Positions 20,568 through 32,700 of a stretch of 64,000 nt of DNA are shown here, in pieces; position 1 is the first letter of the stretch, and every line of letters starts with the position of its first letter. Below the pieces are notes generated by a model that made no database searches, was not told where the DNA came from, and worked only from the letters and a program-made list of their open reading frames with translations. The DNA is taken from contig JAJLRJ010000009.1 in the NCBI GenBank assembly GCA_024195265.1, positions 6,821,997-6,885,996 of the forward strand, in the 5' to 3' direction. The position numbers and the translations under genes were made by a program. This DNA is from Dendrophyllia cribrosa (lineage: Eukaryota > Cnidaria > Anthozoa > Scleractinia > Dendrophylliidae).

Positions 20568-22149
20568 GACCGTTAACAATCCCGTATACAATCATGGCAA
20601 TCTTTTATATAAAGGGACAATATCGTGGGGATTTTGTTGTTTTCATCATAACTACACTAAATATCAACTTTTGTGCTTTGCGCGCTGACAAAGGGTACCG
20701 CTTCTTGCAGTTTCTTTCGCGATGTCTTGAAATTATCCCGGTTGTTTTGCGCATTGTTTCTGCGAGGCAATAGAAACGGAAAGATGCTAACGGAATTGTT
20801 ACGGCAAGACGAAAACAGTCGCTAAATGTAATGCGTTACGTATTCGACTTTGGTTTTATTATCTTGCAATTGCGCTTTAAAAAAAACCCGTTAGTCCCGA
20901 ATTTATGTATTTCTACTTAGCAGATAAATAATGATTTTAAATCCTGTGTAGCGAAATATTTTAGCTTTTCATAGGCCATGCGAATAAGGCGAATGCGTTG
21001 TGTTAAAGGTTTCGAATTTCGCTTGACGCTGTTTTTGTCGGTATGCAAATCCGAAACAACTAAAACAATCTCACACGTGAATTATTTTACTCTTCAGATT
21101 TCTTTCTTGTCACTGACTTGAAAAAAATAATGACAATTTCATACAACATTCCCATTTTGGCATTAGAAATATCCTTTGCGAAACGATGAACTGTATTTCT
21201 GTTTAATAGAAATTTCAAGGAAAGCACCGGCTTGCAGTGCAATGTAGTGCGAATCGCTTTTGTGATGCAGTCACGCAACATGCGTCAATAGACTTGACCG
21301 AATTATCCTTGCGAGAGACCCATTGTTCGTCTGTTGTCTGCTGAATAATAGACTTGTTGCACCTATTTTTGCCTAGAAATAAAAGCTATACACAGGGGAA
21401 GATTTGACTGACAGCAAAATTTACATCTTCGATCGACGTGTTTCAATGGGCGCAATTCCGTAGACGAAAATATTGCGTGATTACTCGAAGGAAATACAAA
21501 CCATAATCAGTCTTTAGCGCGTTCTTTCCAAGACACACAGCCAAACATAACCAATACTACTTTTTATGCACTAGTATAGTAATTATTAACAAAACTGGAG
21601 CAATATTTTTAGGTTTCTAGTGATATAAATATGTTTTTTGGCTTTTCAAAATCACACTAAAAATAGATGGCACTGCCCTATAAATTCTCTATCGGAAACA
21701 GGCCCGGTTACAAAGCATATCGAAAGACATCGCTATGCACGTTACACTGAAAACCGGTAAAATTTCAGGCAATATTTTCGTGATTCCATAGAGATATATG
21801 ATAAACAGGACAAGCGCAGGGGGATGACAAGAGCCGAAGTTATTTCGTGATCTCATAAACTACCAAGAGTGTTACCGTAACTTATAGAAAGAAGAGTGCT
21901 CTATTACTTTTATGAAATAAATGTTCACAATTATTTTCTATGGTTCTATAGAATAAAGGTAAATGGTTTCAACCAATCACGGCGAGCGTAGTACCTTGTT
22001 TATTTTCGTAAATGATGTTATAATATGCATTAAAAATACAAATGAAATAAACAATTAAGTGAACTGGTTTGTGGTACAGTGTATCACTGATACAGAATAC
22101 TAATAGGAATGCTAATAACTAAAACAAGATATTCGCAGCAGTAATGTAT
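20568..22149. other. Gene-free stretch
   Basis: AT-rich with scattered short ORFs only. No splice-consistent exon, repeat boundary or RNA gene was recognised. Confidence 0.4.
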
Positions 22150-22285
22150 TAATATTTACAATATTCACACAGGTCCTCAACTTATATTTTGTCTATTTCT
22201 TAACACACTATTGACGCATAGGGAACCACAAACGGAGGTTTGAACAAGGTTCTAATATAATTTGCGCAACTAGATTTTCCTTCAT
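22150..22285. repeat. Dispersed repeat, copy 2
   Basis: Second copy of 16924-17060, same orientation, about 5.2 kb away. Confidence 0.7.
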
Positions 22286-22676
22286 AGGTATATGTTGCAT
22301 AATTTCGAGACAACAATCAATATAGGACTATTTAAAGAGGTTCGCTTTCGAGTGACTGAAGAAAAAGGAACTGATTACCTTGTAGTTTAATAACCCCGGG
22401 GCAATGACGCATGGACAGAAAATGTTTCAATAATGAGTTGTCATGTTGGAATGCATTCGTTTCACTCGTGTGCACAGGAATGCAAGTTATCGTTCCGTCA
22501 GAATTTCTGGGAAGTTTGTTGAAGTATAATGAAGTATCATGAAGTCACATCGGTGATTTACCCAGAGGTATGCTCTCTCTTTTAATGTTTAGACAATTGC
22601 TTTACTTTTACGTCTTTTTATTAGAGTGGTTATTAGTATATTTCCCATGCTGCATACTTTTAATATTACTGGCTTT

Positions 22677-23043
22677 CAAGCGAGAAGTTATTATTTCAAC
22701 ATGTACTCAGACTTGTTTCCATGTCTCACGTATTCTATAATGCTTTTAAGAAATGAAAGTTAAGGTTGAAATGAGATATGTTTGTTGCCTCAAAGATATT
22801 GACCAAAGTTTGAATGAATTGTCAAATAGTGTTTGCCGTGTTTAGCACTTAATATCATTTATACAAGCGAGAAGTTATTATTTCAACATGTACTACTTGT
22901 TTCGATGTCTCACGTATTCTATAATGCCTTTAAGAAATGAAAGTTAAGGTTGAAATGAGATATGTTTGTTGCCTCAAAGATATTGACTGAAGTTTGAATG
23001 AATTGTCAAATAGTGTTTAGCACTTAATATCATTTATACAAAG
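22677..23043. repeat. Tandem duplication, period about 187 bp
   Basis: CAAGCGAGAAGTTATTATTT starts at 22677 and again at 22864. The copies differ by a few substitutions and small deletions (TACTCAGACTTG versus TACTACTTG). Non-coding. Confidence 0.85.
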
Positions 23044-24419
23044 GCATGCACGCAAAAGCTTGTTACGAGAGAACAATACTTCGAACAGGTGTGTTTGCTT
23101 TGCTCATGTGGTAGAGCACACCTGGTTAAAACTTCTAGTTTGTGTTCAAGTAAAATTCAGTATTAGTCTTTGTATTGGCAGTAGGTTGGGTACGGTCCCT
23201 TTTATATTGATTTATTTTATATTTCGAGTCAGATTCTACATAGTTCAAATACGTAATTGAATGTTCGCAAATGAAGTCCGCTTTTGTGTTAACTGAATTC
23301 GACTTTGCAGTTTCCCTTCTTTTTCAATTTGCTTAGCCACTAAAGAAATCAAAATAATATAGACTCAGAATCGCTTGTCCACAAATTCATTTAAGTATAT
23401 ATCCAGATGACCGATCGATTGGCGCATCAGACTTTCGATCTAATGTCACGGTATGTGGTTCAACCTGCCGGTTTAAGACCTCGCGCTCCACATCTGTTTA
23501 TAGTGGATCATTTTAAGGAGATATTTTTTCTAGTCTGTCTATATGCCTTTTAATATCGTTTGTAGTAATCAACGCTTAAAATTTAGGGTTGGGTAGACTC
23601 CTTCCTGATAATAATAGAGTGTGAAGTGCGTTGTTCACTAGAAGAAACCTCCATTTTAAAGACAATGGAAATCTTAAAATGTTACGTTCTCTGAATGACT
23701 CAGTTGGATATTTCGGATTAACTGTAGTTTGTGTGTCAGCTGCAAATGTTACAAAATGTTATTAAAAACTAAAGGATTAAGGTTAGTTATTTCCATGTAA
23801 ATGAAAACGTCGGTTCGATACAATTTGAGCTTTCCGGTTCTTTTTAGCTGAATATTTCAGCAACAGAACATTTCTGGGAAAGAAATCTTATCCTCAGGAT
23901 TTACAAGCTGCTTTAACCTTTCAGAAAATCCTAGCTGACCTTATTTTGTACTCAAAACGACATTTGTATCCTTCCGTAAAAAAAGGCGTTAAATTGTCCG
24001 ATGATACGTAAGTTTGGGGCGAAATTTAATATATTAACTAAAACTCGAGTTTTTAATTTATTACGAAGTTTTTAGCCCCGATGGGAACGTGTACGTTACC
24101 ATGTTACCAATCGAAAAATAAATAAATTTAAACGTTAAGTGTGCAAAGAAACAGGAACATTCTTACAAGCACCTTAACTTATTCATGATTAATAACATGG
24201 TTTGTGTGACCACAGCAACCGCAGTTGTTATTAAATGGTTGAGTGAGTTATCGTGAGATACTGTGGTTGCGATGGAGTGCTAGGAATGTGATGTCAGGTC
24301 TTGGTCGCATTCGAGAAAGTTCTAAAACCAAAAACTATGAATGATTGACTGGAAATCTAAATCGGTTTATCCTTTAGTTTTGGTGGTTCCTTGTTAGCGA
24401 ACTTATTAAATACAGAAGA
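23044..24419. other. Gene-free stretch
   Basis: No exon or element recognised. A weak tRNA-like patch near 23405-23485 was considered and rejected. Confidence 0.4.
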
Positions 24420-24480
24420 ATTTGGTTTTATCGACTGAGTCGATAAGGTAAATTGGCCACCGAGAAAAAGATTCGAGAAA

Positions 24481-24515
24481 GCTGACGTTTCGAGCGCTAG
24501 CCCTTTCGTCGGAGC
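24481..24515 (-). ncRNA. Minimal hammerhead-like motif (degenerate)
   Basis: Minus strand reads CCGACGA, a short stem II (GGGC/GCTC), then GAAAC and GTC. The canonical core is CTGANGA...GAAA with an NUH cleavage triplet (GTC fits); U4 is C here, so activity is doubtful. Confidence 0.45.
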
Positions 24516-24524
24516 CCTTGTTTC

Positions 24525-24558
24525 GCTCCGACGAAGGGCTAGCGCTCGAAACGTCAGC
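24525..24558 (+). ncRNA. Minimal hammerhead-like motif (degenerate), inverted partner
   Basis: Same motif on the plus strand: stem I GCT/AGC, core CCGACGA, stem II GGGC-TAGC-GCTC, GAAAC, GTC. It faces the minus-strand copy head to head. Confidence 0.45.
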
Positions 24559-24660
24559 TTTCTCGAATCTTTTTTACGGTGGCTAATTTATCTTATCGGC
24601 TCAGTCGATAAAACCAAATTCTTGTGCTTCACCCCCACCGACGCAGCACCACAGTTTCTC

Positions 24661-25590
24661 TAGAAACTAACGCCATTCATTTATTAAATACAGATCACGC
24701 AATCTACCTTCTAACGTCCACAAACGTAATAATTTGCGTTCGTATTCTCGATGTCAAACACAATGTACAAATGCAATATAGTTTGTTTTGAAATACCAAT
24801 ATGATGGCATACATTAAGGTATTTGTTTGGCCAATTTTGTGGCTTTCGCTACAATCAATTCAACATTCATGAATGCCCGCCGACAATGCTAGACGCATTT
24901 TATTAAAATTTTGTTAACAATCGACGCCTGCTGAGCTATTTTACGTGCAATTAGAACTTGTTGGATTTATTAAAATATCTGGTTACGTACGTTCTTTTTT
25001 AATGACGCAAGTCAAACAGTTGTTTATAAATAGAACCTCCCTCTAGCGCAAAATGAGAAAAAAACTGGAAAGTTAGTTCACGCTTAGTATTTAAAACAGT
25101 TGGAAGCTTATTGTTTCCATAACTACACTCTTTCTTTGCAGTTCCTGCATGACTGCATATACTAGATCTCTCGGAATATTTAAAAGGAGCTCTTGCCGGA
25201 TATTTTGGTTTTATGCTCGGTAACCAAGAAATTGGCCAGGTCCTTCAAGTTCTTTACGCTCCTTTTAACTTCATTTGATTTCTTTTTGGTTTTTGTTTTC
25301 ATTCACTTTCATTTTAATTCAATTTTATTTTATATACAATTTCTTTTAGGTTTTATGTTTGCTTCATTTTCATTTTACTTTGATTTTTACTTTGATCTTC
25401 AGTGCCTTTGATCTTGTTATTTTTTATAACTGTTTGTTCCTTTTTATAAGGTTTGACCGTAAAATTGAGGCAGATTTGTTACAATAAGAAACCTACGCTG
25501 CACGTGTAATTTTATGTATCATAGCATTTTGGTCCCAGTTTGCAGGGCTGTAAATTTAATCAGACCAACTTGTTTTATTTAGCTCATTGT
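24661..25590. other. Gene-free stretch
   Basis: AT-rich; the ORF at 25193-25411 is a low-complexity Phe-rich translation of T-rich DNA. Nothing supported. Confidence 0.4.
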
Positions 25591-25599
25591 TGTTGACGT

Positions 25600-25990
25600 C
25601 CGTTTGTATTGGGAGACAACGGAATTTATGCTCCTTGGCTTAGTTCGGTGCCCGGGGAGGGACAACTGTACAAAAATGACAGGAGTGCTCGTCGGAGATT
25701 TTCAAAAAACACCTTAAAAGGTACCAGGATCTTGTTTGATAGGGGTGGCTCAAATATATTTTTACCCCCAAAAGGTACCAATTTTAAACAACATGAGACA
25801 TATTCTGTCATATTTTTTAGGCTCAATACCCTTAAAGGTACCGCGATAATTCTAACCGTGGTGATTTTAGATTTCAGCATCCTATCCTGAGTGGTACCAA
25901 TCTACAAACTTTGACCCCTAAAAGTACGACGAGCACCCCCGTCATTTTCATATCGGATTCCCCCAAAATCCCCCCCCCCCCACCTCGGGA
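25600..25990. repeat. Repeat rich in GGTACC words
   Basis: GGTACC occurs four times in varied settings (AAAGGTACC, AGTGGTACC), between CCCGGGGAGGG and a C run at 25972-25981. The terminal GTGCTCGTCG / CGACGAGCAC pair at 25686 and 25928 suggests an element. Similar GGGGTACC units occur at 63.5 kb. Confidence 0.5.
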
Positions 25991-28581
25991 GTTCGTTGTA
26001 GACTGTTTATACAGCTGCACCTGTGACTGGAGCGACAGACCTTGTTACAGTTGACAATGTTAAAACAAGTAGATGACAAAACAAAGCGTTGCTAACCAAA
26101 TTTAAGCCTGGGTACTTTGTTAGCACGTTCTTAAAATTCTGGCCAATCTCAGCCTCAACGTGTTTATAAAAAGGTTCCTATCAAAAACGCTGAAGTACCC
26201 AAGCCACGAGCCACGACAGGCCTGTTTCATATGCCTTTTTTGATCTTATCGTGCATTAAGTAATGCTCCACATAAGAACTATAGTAAACTTCATTGCTCT
26301 GCGGCATTGGCTCTTTCCCACATAGAATATCTTTGATTTCAAGAATAGAGGAGGGGCTGATGGTCCATAATTATATTTCATTATAAAAATAGAGAAAATG
26401 CATTTACGTCAAATAAATTTTCGGAAATCTTCGTGCTTAGCCAATCAGAATAGCAGAAGATAATAGCTAATAATTTTGCTTCTTTGATGAAGTTCCCCAA
26501 ATACAATATCCTTTAAAAATTGCATGTTGTGCGATTGGGTCTCAAATTACCTGAAACATTAAAAAAAATTAGACAAAATGCACCTTGAACCTTAACTTTT
26601 TAGCGGTTTTTTAGTCTAGACCAATGAGATCACTAGTTGTAACAATGAAAACAGTTGACATTCCATCGTACATTGCCGTTCAGCACTATCCTTCTTACGC
26701 GGATCAGTACTTAAATCTTTATTTATCGCCTAATTTTGGCGTGATGTTAAACAATTCCATGTATGGGACATGAGCGCTTTCTAGAGTGAACTTTTCTTTT
26801 AAACAACGAACAGTCTAAATAATTATAAAGTGTTTGTTTTCTTTTTCCTCGAGACGCATGATTCGTTATCATAGACCGCCGTCGTATTTGAGGCTAGTAA
26901 TACATGTATTCACTTATTCAATGTTTGTACCATCCATACAAGCACTGCATACACATAATTGAAATAACGTTGTCAAGTAAAAATAAACAATGGAATTCTG
27001 ATAACAAGATATAAGGCTTGTTAAGATTTCCATTTATCAGTATTTAAGATCTATTCCTTCCTAAAAGATTCAGAGGATGATTTTGTGCCTACTGCATATG
27101 TTATAACAGAAGCTCATCACGTAGAAGCGTGCAACTTCCCCCTATATGTTCAGAACTATGCTGGGGATTGTTGAGAAGTCCCAACCGACCAATCAGAATC
27201 ACGGATTGATTTTTTTGCCCTTATATGGAAGGAGGTTTTCAGCTCCACACGCGTACGCGTGGCCGCTCAAATCGGCAAGAAAACTTCGAGGAAAGTACAA
27301 GGGCTTCGAGAAATATGGACAGCTTACTTTCACGACTGTTTTCGTTGCTACCAAATCACATTTTGTGGTTCAAAACTGAAGATGCCGGAGGAAAAAGTAT
27401 TGAATATTCTAGTAGTTGTGAAAAGATGACGACGGAGTAAGGAACGACGAAAAGCTCAACACCTTGAAATATGGACAACTCAGGTTTTTTCTAGCCTAGT
27501 TTCATCTCTACCAAATCACCACTAAAATGGTTCTTTAAAGAATTTCATGTGCAATATGGTAATGTATTTTACTTATTCAAATGTAGTTTCAAATTAGAAA
27601 GATTGTTTAAGTCAGGTTTTGATGATAGTAACGAAATATGAATTGTTTTTAACTTCACAAAGAAATTGAAGCGTACGGAAGAAGCGAAGCAAATTCTCAT
27701 GATTCAGTTCGCGATCGCAATGCAATGCGATGTGTTTTTCTGTTTTATTTTGAAAACAAAAGTGTTTTACTCTCCTTTTCACTTATAACTTATCGCTCAA
27801 ACATACAATATTTTGTGTCTGACTTGAGCTTAAGGTTTTTCTTCCCAAATCGGTTGGAATAAAACTTGTTGTAAGCTTATAGATTTTGAAATATGAACGG
27901 CGGCGCGATGTTTAATATTCAGTTCGCTTTAACTTATATTTTAAACAGCCAACACTTTTTAAAACTTTCACCGACTTTGTCAACCCATCCTTACCGTGGT
28001 TTTTCTTTGTTTATACTATAATTGTTTTTCAAAGCGATTTTTGAGATTCGCAAAAATAAACTATTCCTTCGCTCCTTTCATCTCAGTTGTCTCAGAACAT
28101 ATAGGAAAGATTAAAAGAAAAAATACAGTAAGTTACCAATACCAAATGAGTGTTGACAGTGCTGCTGATGCATGTCCACGCTGAAGTCTTTCGTTCCGCT
28201 GCTTGAAAGATACCTAGATGTAGTCATCGATATCAGCTTGTATTGTCAAAGACAATTACAGCAACAAATAAAAAGACAAACAATGGAAAATTCCGTCTTT
28301 TTCTTCATCTTTTATGCCAAATTCCTCGCTAAAAGCCCACATTTCAATACGGAGAGAAGAGGCAAGACAAAAATCGTACAAAAAGAATCTGTTGTGCTCT
28401 CTACGTGTCTTGTCTGATTGAAAGCTTTGTTTACTCGTGAAGTGATATAACCCCTATATGCGGTAAGATCAGTGGTTGCTGCTTCCCTCTTTCAAAAACT
28501 GATTAATAATTCATGAGCCCCAGACCCAATCAAATTAATGATAATGCATCACGTGTGTACTCTTTATATTGATAAAACACC
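25991..28581. other. Gene-free stretch
   Basis: Several short ORFs (27146-27440, 27996-28417), none with a recognisable domain, splice structure or codon bias. Nothing supported. Confidence 0.4.
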
Positions 28582-28619
28582 CCTTATTAGTATTCTTTAT
28601 ATAAAGAATACTAATAAGG
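28582..28619. repeat. Perfect 38-bp palindrome
   Basis: CCTTATTAGTATTCTTTAT followed at once by its exact reverse complement, no loop. A looser echo (CAGTATTCATTATAAAGAG) follows at 28650. Confidence 0.9.
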
Positions 28620-29208
28620 CTAAAAGAAAATAGGTTTCCTTTACTGATCAGTATTCATTATAAAGAGAATACTATTATATGGGTAGTACTTATTCAGGAT
28701 TCTTAGTACAACAAATGGTGACTGATATTTTTGTTCATTACTGTTTTACGATATTTAGCCTTTTGCATTCTATTTGGAAACTTCTCCAACAAAATAAGCA
28801 ACCAACAGTTTAACAAGAAAGCCGTTATTTGAATGAAACCAGCGCCCGCGTGTAAATTGGTAGGTAAGCGAGTGTTCAAGAGATGCAAGCTGCTTATTTC
28901 TACTCATTCTCTACCACTGGAAAAAAAATTGTCCACCGTACCTGTCAACTTTTGTATAGCTTTTTTCATTAGATTATTTTTTTCCGCAGAATTTTAAAAT
29001 CCCAAAACTTTCGACAGGAGTCGGGAAGCCATGCTCACATCGTCGAAGCTAGTCGGTATATTATGCGGCACATGTGTTGTATGCTAATCAATCTACTTGT
29101 TTTTCTTGTATGCTAATTTCCTCTTTGCGCAAAAGCGCAATTGTTTGTGCTCCTTAGGGACACGCTTTTGGAGGAATGTATTTGAAGTCGTTCAAAACAC
29201 TCACAGCA

Positions 29209-29275
29209 CGTGTTTTATCAAGTCTAAAAATTCTCGGCTACGCCTCCAATTTTTAACCTTGATAAAACACTGCTG
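29209..29275. repeat. Short fold-back
   Basis: GTGTTTTATCAAG and CTTGATAAAACAC flank CTAAAAATT / AATTTTTA and a GGCTACGCC centre. Confidence 0.65.
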
Positions 29276-29685
29276 TTCGTGTTTTAAACATTACCTAAAC
29301 ACTCCTGCTTTTTTTATTTTTATATCTGAGATACGGTAAAATGCTCAAGATCGCTGAGACATTTACAAAGACGTGAACGTGTGTAACAAACGGTAATATT
29401 AATGTAAACAAACCTGTCGCACTAGATTAACCATTTTACTATTAAGTATGTACTGCATGATGAAAATGTTTGAAGACAAAAAAACCAACAGCCGAAAAAA
29501 TAAGTTCAGTAATCCACCTTTGTAAAATTATCACCTGTTTACTTCACTGTACATGTCGTTTTGGGAAGAGGTTGTGGCGATGGATGTCAAAAGACAAGTG
29601 ATTTGTTAAAGGTTATGACATTTGTTAAAAATCTGTCGTCTACATGACGACTATTGTTATTCTTAATCACTATTTTATTCCTCAG

Positions 29686-29769
29686 GTATAGTCAGCTTGA
29701 ACAGACCAAAGCACAAGTATCAAGCAAAGGATTTTCTTCAAACAATCGTAATATTAGTATTCTTCAGCG
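29686..29769 (+). other. Probable 5' UTR of gene B (second exon start)
   Basis: TATTTTATTCCTCAG at 29671-29685 is a good splice acceptor 84 bp before the ATG, so transcription probably starts in an upstream untranslated exon that could not be identified. Confidence 0.4.
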
Positions 29770-32700
29770 ATGACCTACAAAAAATGCCTTCTCGTACTTC
29801 TGGCCACTGCACTGCTTATGTTGTTACCCGTTGTAACGCAACCAGCCTCTTCCAATTCAACAATGACAACCTCCACATCGGCGAGTGTGTCGGATAGTGT
29901 CTCGACCTTCGACTCTGCTAGTGAGTCAGCCAGTGTGTCGCCATCAAACTCCGCCAGCGTGTCTCGGAGTGTCTCAACCTCCACATCGGCCAGTGTGTCG
30001 GATAGTCTCTCGGCCTCCAACTCTGCTAGTGTGTCAGTCAGTGTGTCGCCATCGACCTCTGCCAGCGTGTCTCAGAGTGTCTCAGCCTCCCCATCAGCCA
30101 GTGTATCGGCCTCTTCCTCTGCAAGCATGTCAACCAGTGTGTCTCCATCAAACTCCGCCAGCGTGTCTCGGAGTGTCTCAACCTCCACATCGGCCAGTGT
30201 GTCGGCTAGTGTCTCGGCCTCCAACTCTGCTAGTGTGTCAGTAAGTGTGTCGACATCGACCTCCACCAGTGTGTCTCAGAGTGTTTCAGCCTCCCCATCG
30301 GCTAGTGTATCAACTTCTCCCTCTGCAAGCATGTCAGCCAGTGTGTCGCCATCAAACTCCGCCAGCGTGTCTCGGAGTGTCTCAACCTCCACATCGGCCA
30401 GTGTGTCGCTTAGTTTCTCGGCCTCCAACACTCCTAGTGTGTCAGTCAGTGTGTCGACATCGACCTCAACCAGCGTGTCTCAGAGTGTCTCAGGTTCCCC
30501 ATCGGCCAGTGTATCGACCTCTCCTTCTGCAAGCATGTCAGCCAGTGTGTCGCCATCAAACTCCGCCAGCGTGTCTCGGAGTCTCTCAACCTCCACATCG
30601 GCCAGTGTGTCGGCTAGTGTCTCGGCCTCCAACTCTGCTAGTGTGTCAGTAAGTGTGTCGACATCGACCTCCACCAGCGTGTCTCAGAGTGTCTCAGCCT
30701 CCCCATCGGCTAGTGTATCAACCTCTCCCTCTGCAAGCATGTCAGCCAGTGTCTCGCCATCAAACTCCGCCAGCGTGTCTCGGAGTGTCTCAACCTCCAC
30801 ATCGGCCAGTGTGTCGGCTAGTGTCTCGGCCTCACACTCTGCTAGTGTGTCAGTCAGTGTGTCGACATCGACCTTCACCAGTGTGTCTCCGAGTGTCTCA
30901 GGTTCCCCATCGGCCAGTGTATCGACCTCTCCTTCTGCAAGCATGTCAGCCAGTGTATCGCCATCAAACTCCGCCAGCGTGTCTCGGAGTGTCTCAACCT
31001 CCACATCGGCCAGTGTGTCGGCTAGTGTCTCGGCCTCCAACTCTGCTAGTGTGTCAGTAAGTGTGTCGACATCGACCTCCACCAGCGTGTCTCAGAGTGT
31101 CTCAGCCTCCCCATCGGCTAGTGTATCAACTTCTCCCTCTGCAAGCATGTCAGCCAGTGTGTCGCCATCAAACTCCGCCAGCGTGTCTCGGAGTGTCTCA
31201 ACCTCCACATCGGCCAGTGTGTCGCTTAGTTTCTCGGCCTCCAACACTCCTAGTGTGTCAGTCAGTGTGTCGACATCGACCTCAACCAGCGTGTCTCAGA
31301 GTGTCTCAGGTTCCCCATCGGCCAGTGTATCGACCTCTCCTTCTGCAAGCATGTCAGCCAGTGTGTCGCCATCAAACTCCGCCAGCGTGTCTCGGAGTCT
31401 CTCAACCTCCACATCGGCCAGTGTGTCGGCTAGTGTCTCGGCCTCCAACTCTGCTAGTGTGTCAGTAAGTGTGTCGACATCGACCTCCACCAGCGTGTCT
31501 CAGAGTGTCTCAGCCTCCCCATCGGCTAGTGTATCAACCTCTCCCTCTGCAAGCATGTCAGCCAGTGTCTCGCCATCAAACTCCGCCAGCGTGTCTCGGA
31601 GTGTCTCAACCTCCACATCGGCCAGTGTGTCGGCTAGTGTCTCGGCCTCACACTCTGCTAGTGTGTCAGTCAGTGTGTCGACATCGACCTTCACCAGTGT
31701 GTCTCAGAGTGTCTCAGGTTCCCCATCGGCCAGTGTATCGACCTCTCCTTCTGCAAGCATGTCAGCCAGTGTATCGCCATCAAACTCCGCCAGCGTGTCT
31801 CGGAGTGTCTCAACCTCCACATCGGCCAGTGTGTCGGCTAGTGTCTCGGCCTCCAACTCTGCTAGTGTGTCAGTAAGTGTGTCGACATCGACCTCCACCA
31901 GCGTGTCTCAGAGTGTCTCAGCCTCCCCATCGGCTAGTGTATCAACCTCTCCCTCTGCAAGCATGTCAGCCAGTGTCTCGCCATCAAACTCCGCCAGCGT
32001 GTCTCGGAGTGTCTCAACCTCCACATCGGCCAGTGTGTCGGCTAGTGTCTCGGCCTCACACTCTGCTAGTGTGTCAGTCAGTGTGTCGACATCGACCTTC
32101 ACCAGTGTGTCTCAGAGTGTCTCAGGTTCCCCATCGGCCAGTGTATCGACCTCTCCTTCTGCAAGCATGTCAGCCAGTGTATCGCCATCAAACTCCGCCA
32201 GCGTGTCTCGGAGTGTCTCAACCTCCACATCGGCCAGTGTGTCGGCTAGTGTCTCGGCCTCCAACTCTGCTAGTGTGTCAGTAAGTGTGTCGACATCGAC
32301 CTCCACCAGCGTGTCTCAGAGTGTCTCAGCCTCCCCATCGCCTAGTGTATCAACCTCTCCCTCTGCAAGCATGTCAGCCAGTGTGTCGCCATCAAACTCC
32401 GCCAGCGTGTCTCGGAGTGTCTCAACCTCCACATCGGCCAGTGTGTCGGCTAGTGTCTCGGCCTCACACTCTGCTAGTGTGTCAGCAAGTGTGTCGACAT
32501 CGATCTCCACCAGCCTGTCTCAGAGTGTCTCAGCCTCCCCATCGGCTAGTGTATCAACCTCTCCCTCTGCAAGCATGTCAGCCAGTGTCTCGCCATCAAA
32601 CTCCGCCAGCGTGTCTCGGAGTGTCTCAACCTCCACATCGGCCAGTCTGTCGGCTAGTTTCTCGACCTCCAACTCTGCTAGTGTGTCAGTCATTGTGTCG

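Larger units (their letters stand above)
24420..24660. mobile_element. Penelope-like element terminal fold-back
   Basis: Arms TTTGGTTTTATCGACTGAGT and (imperfect) inverse at 24600-24619, pairing inward to 24515/24525. The arms hold two inverted hammerhead-type cores. The right flank (CACCCCCACCGACGCAGCAC) resembles the usual continuation of such elements in cnidarian DNA, recalled rather than searched. Confidence 0.6.

Noticed and set aside
23405..23485. tRNA-like patch (GGCGCATCAGACTTTCGATCT, then GGTTCAACC)
   Set aside because: The D-arm is collapsed and the T-stem does not pair; no acceptor stem could be drawn.
25193..25411. Phe-rich 72-residue ORF
   Set aside because: Translation of T-rich low-complexity DNA, no start context or domain.
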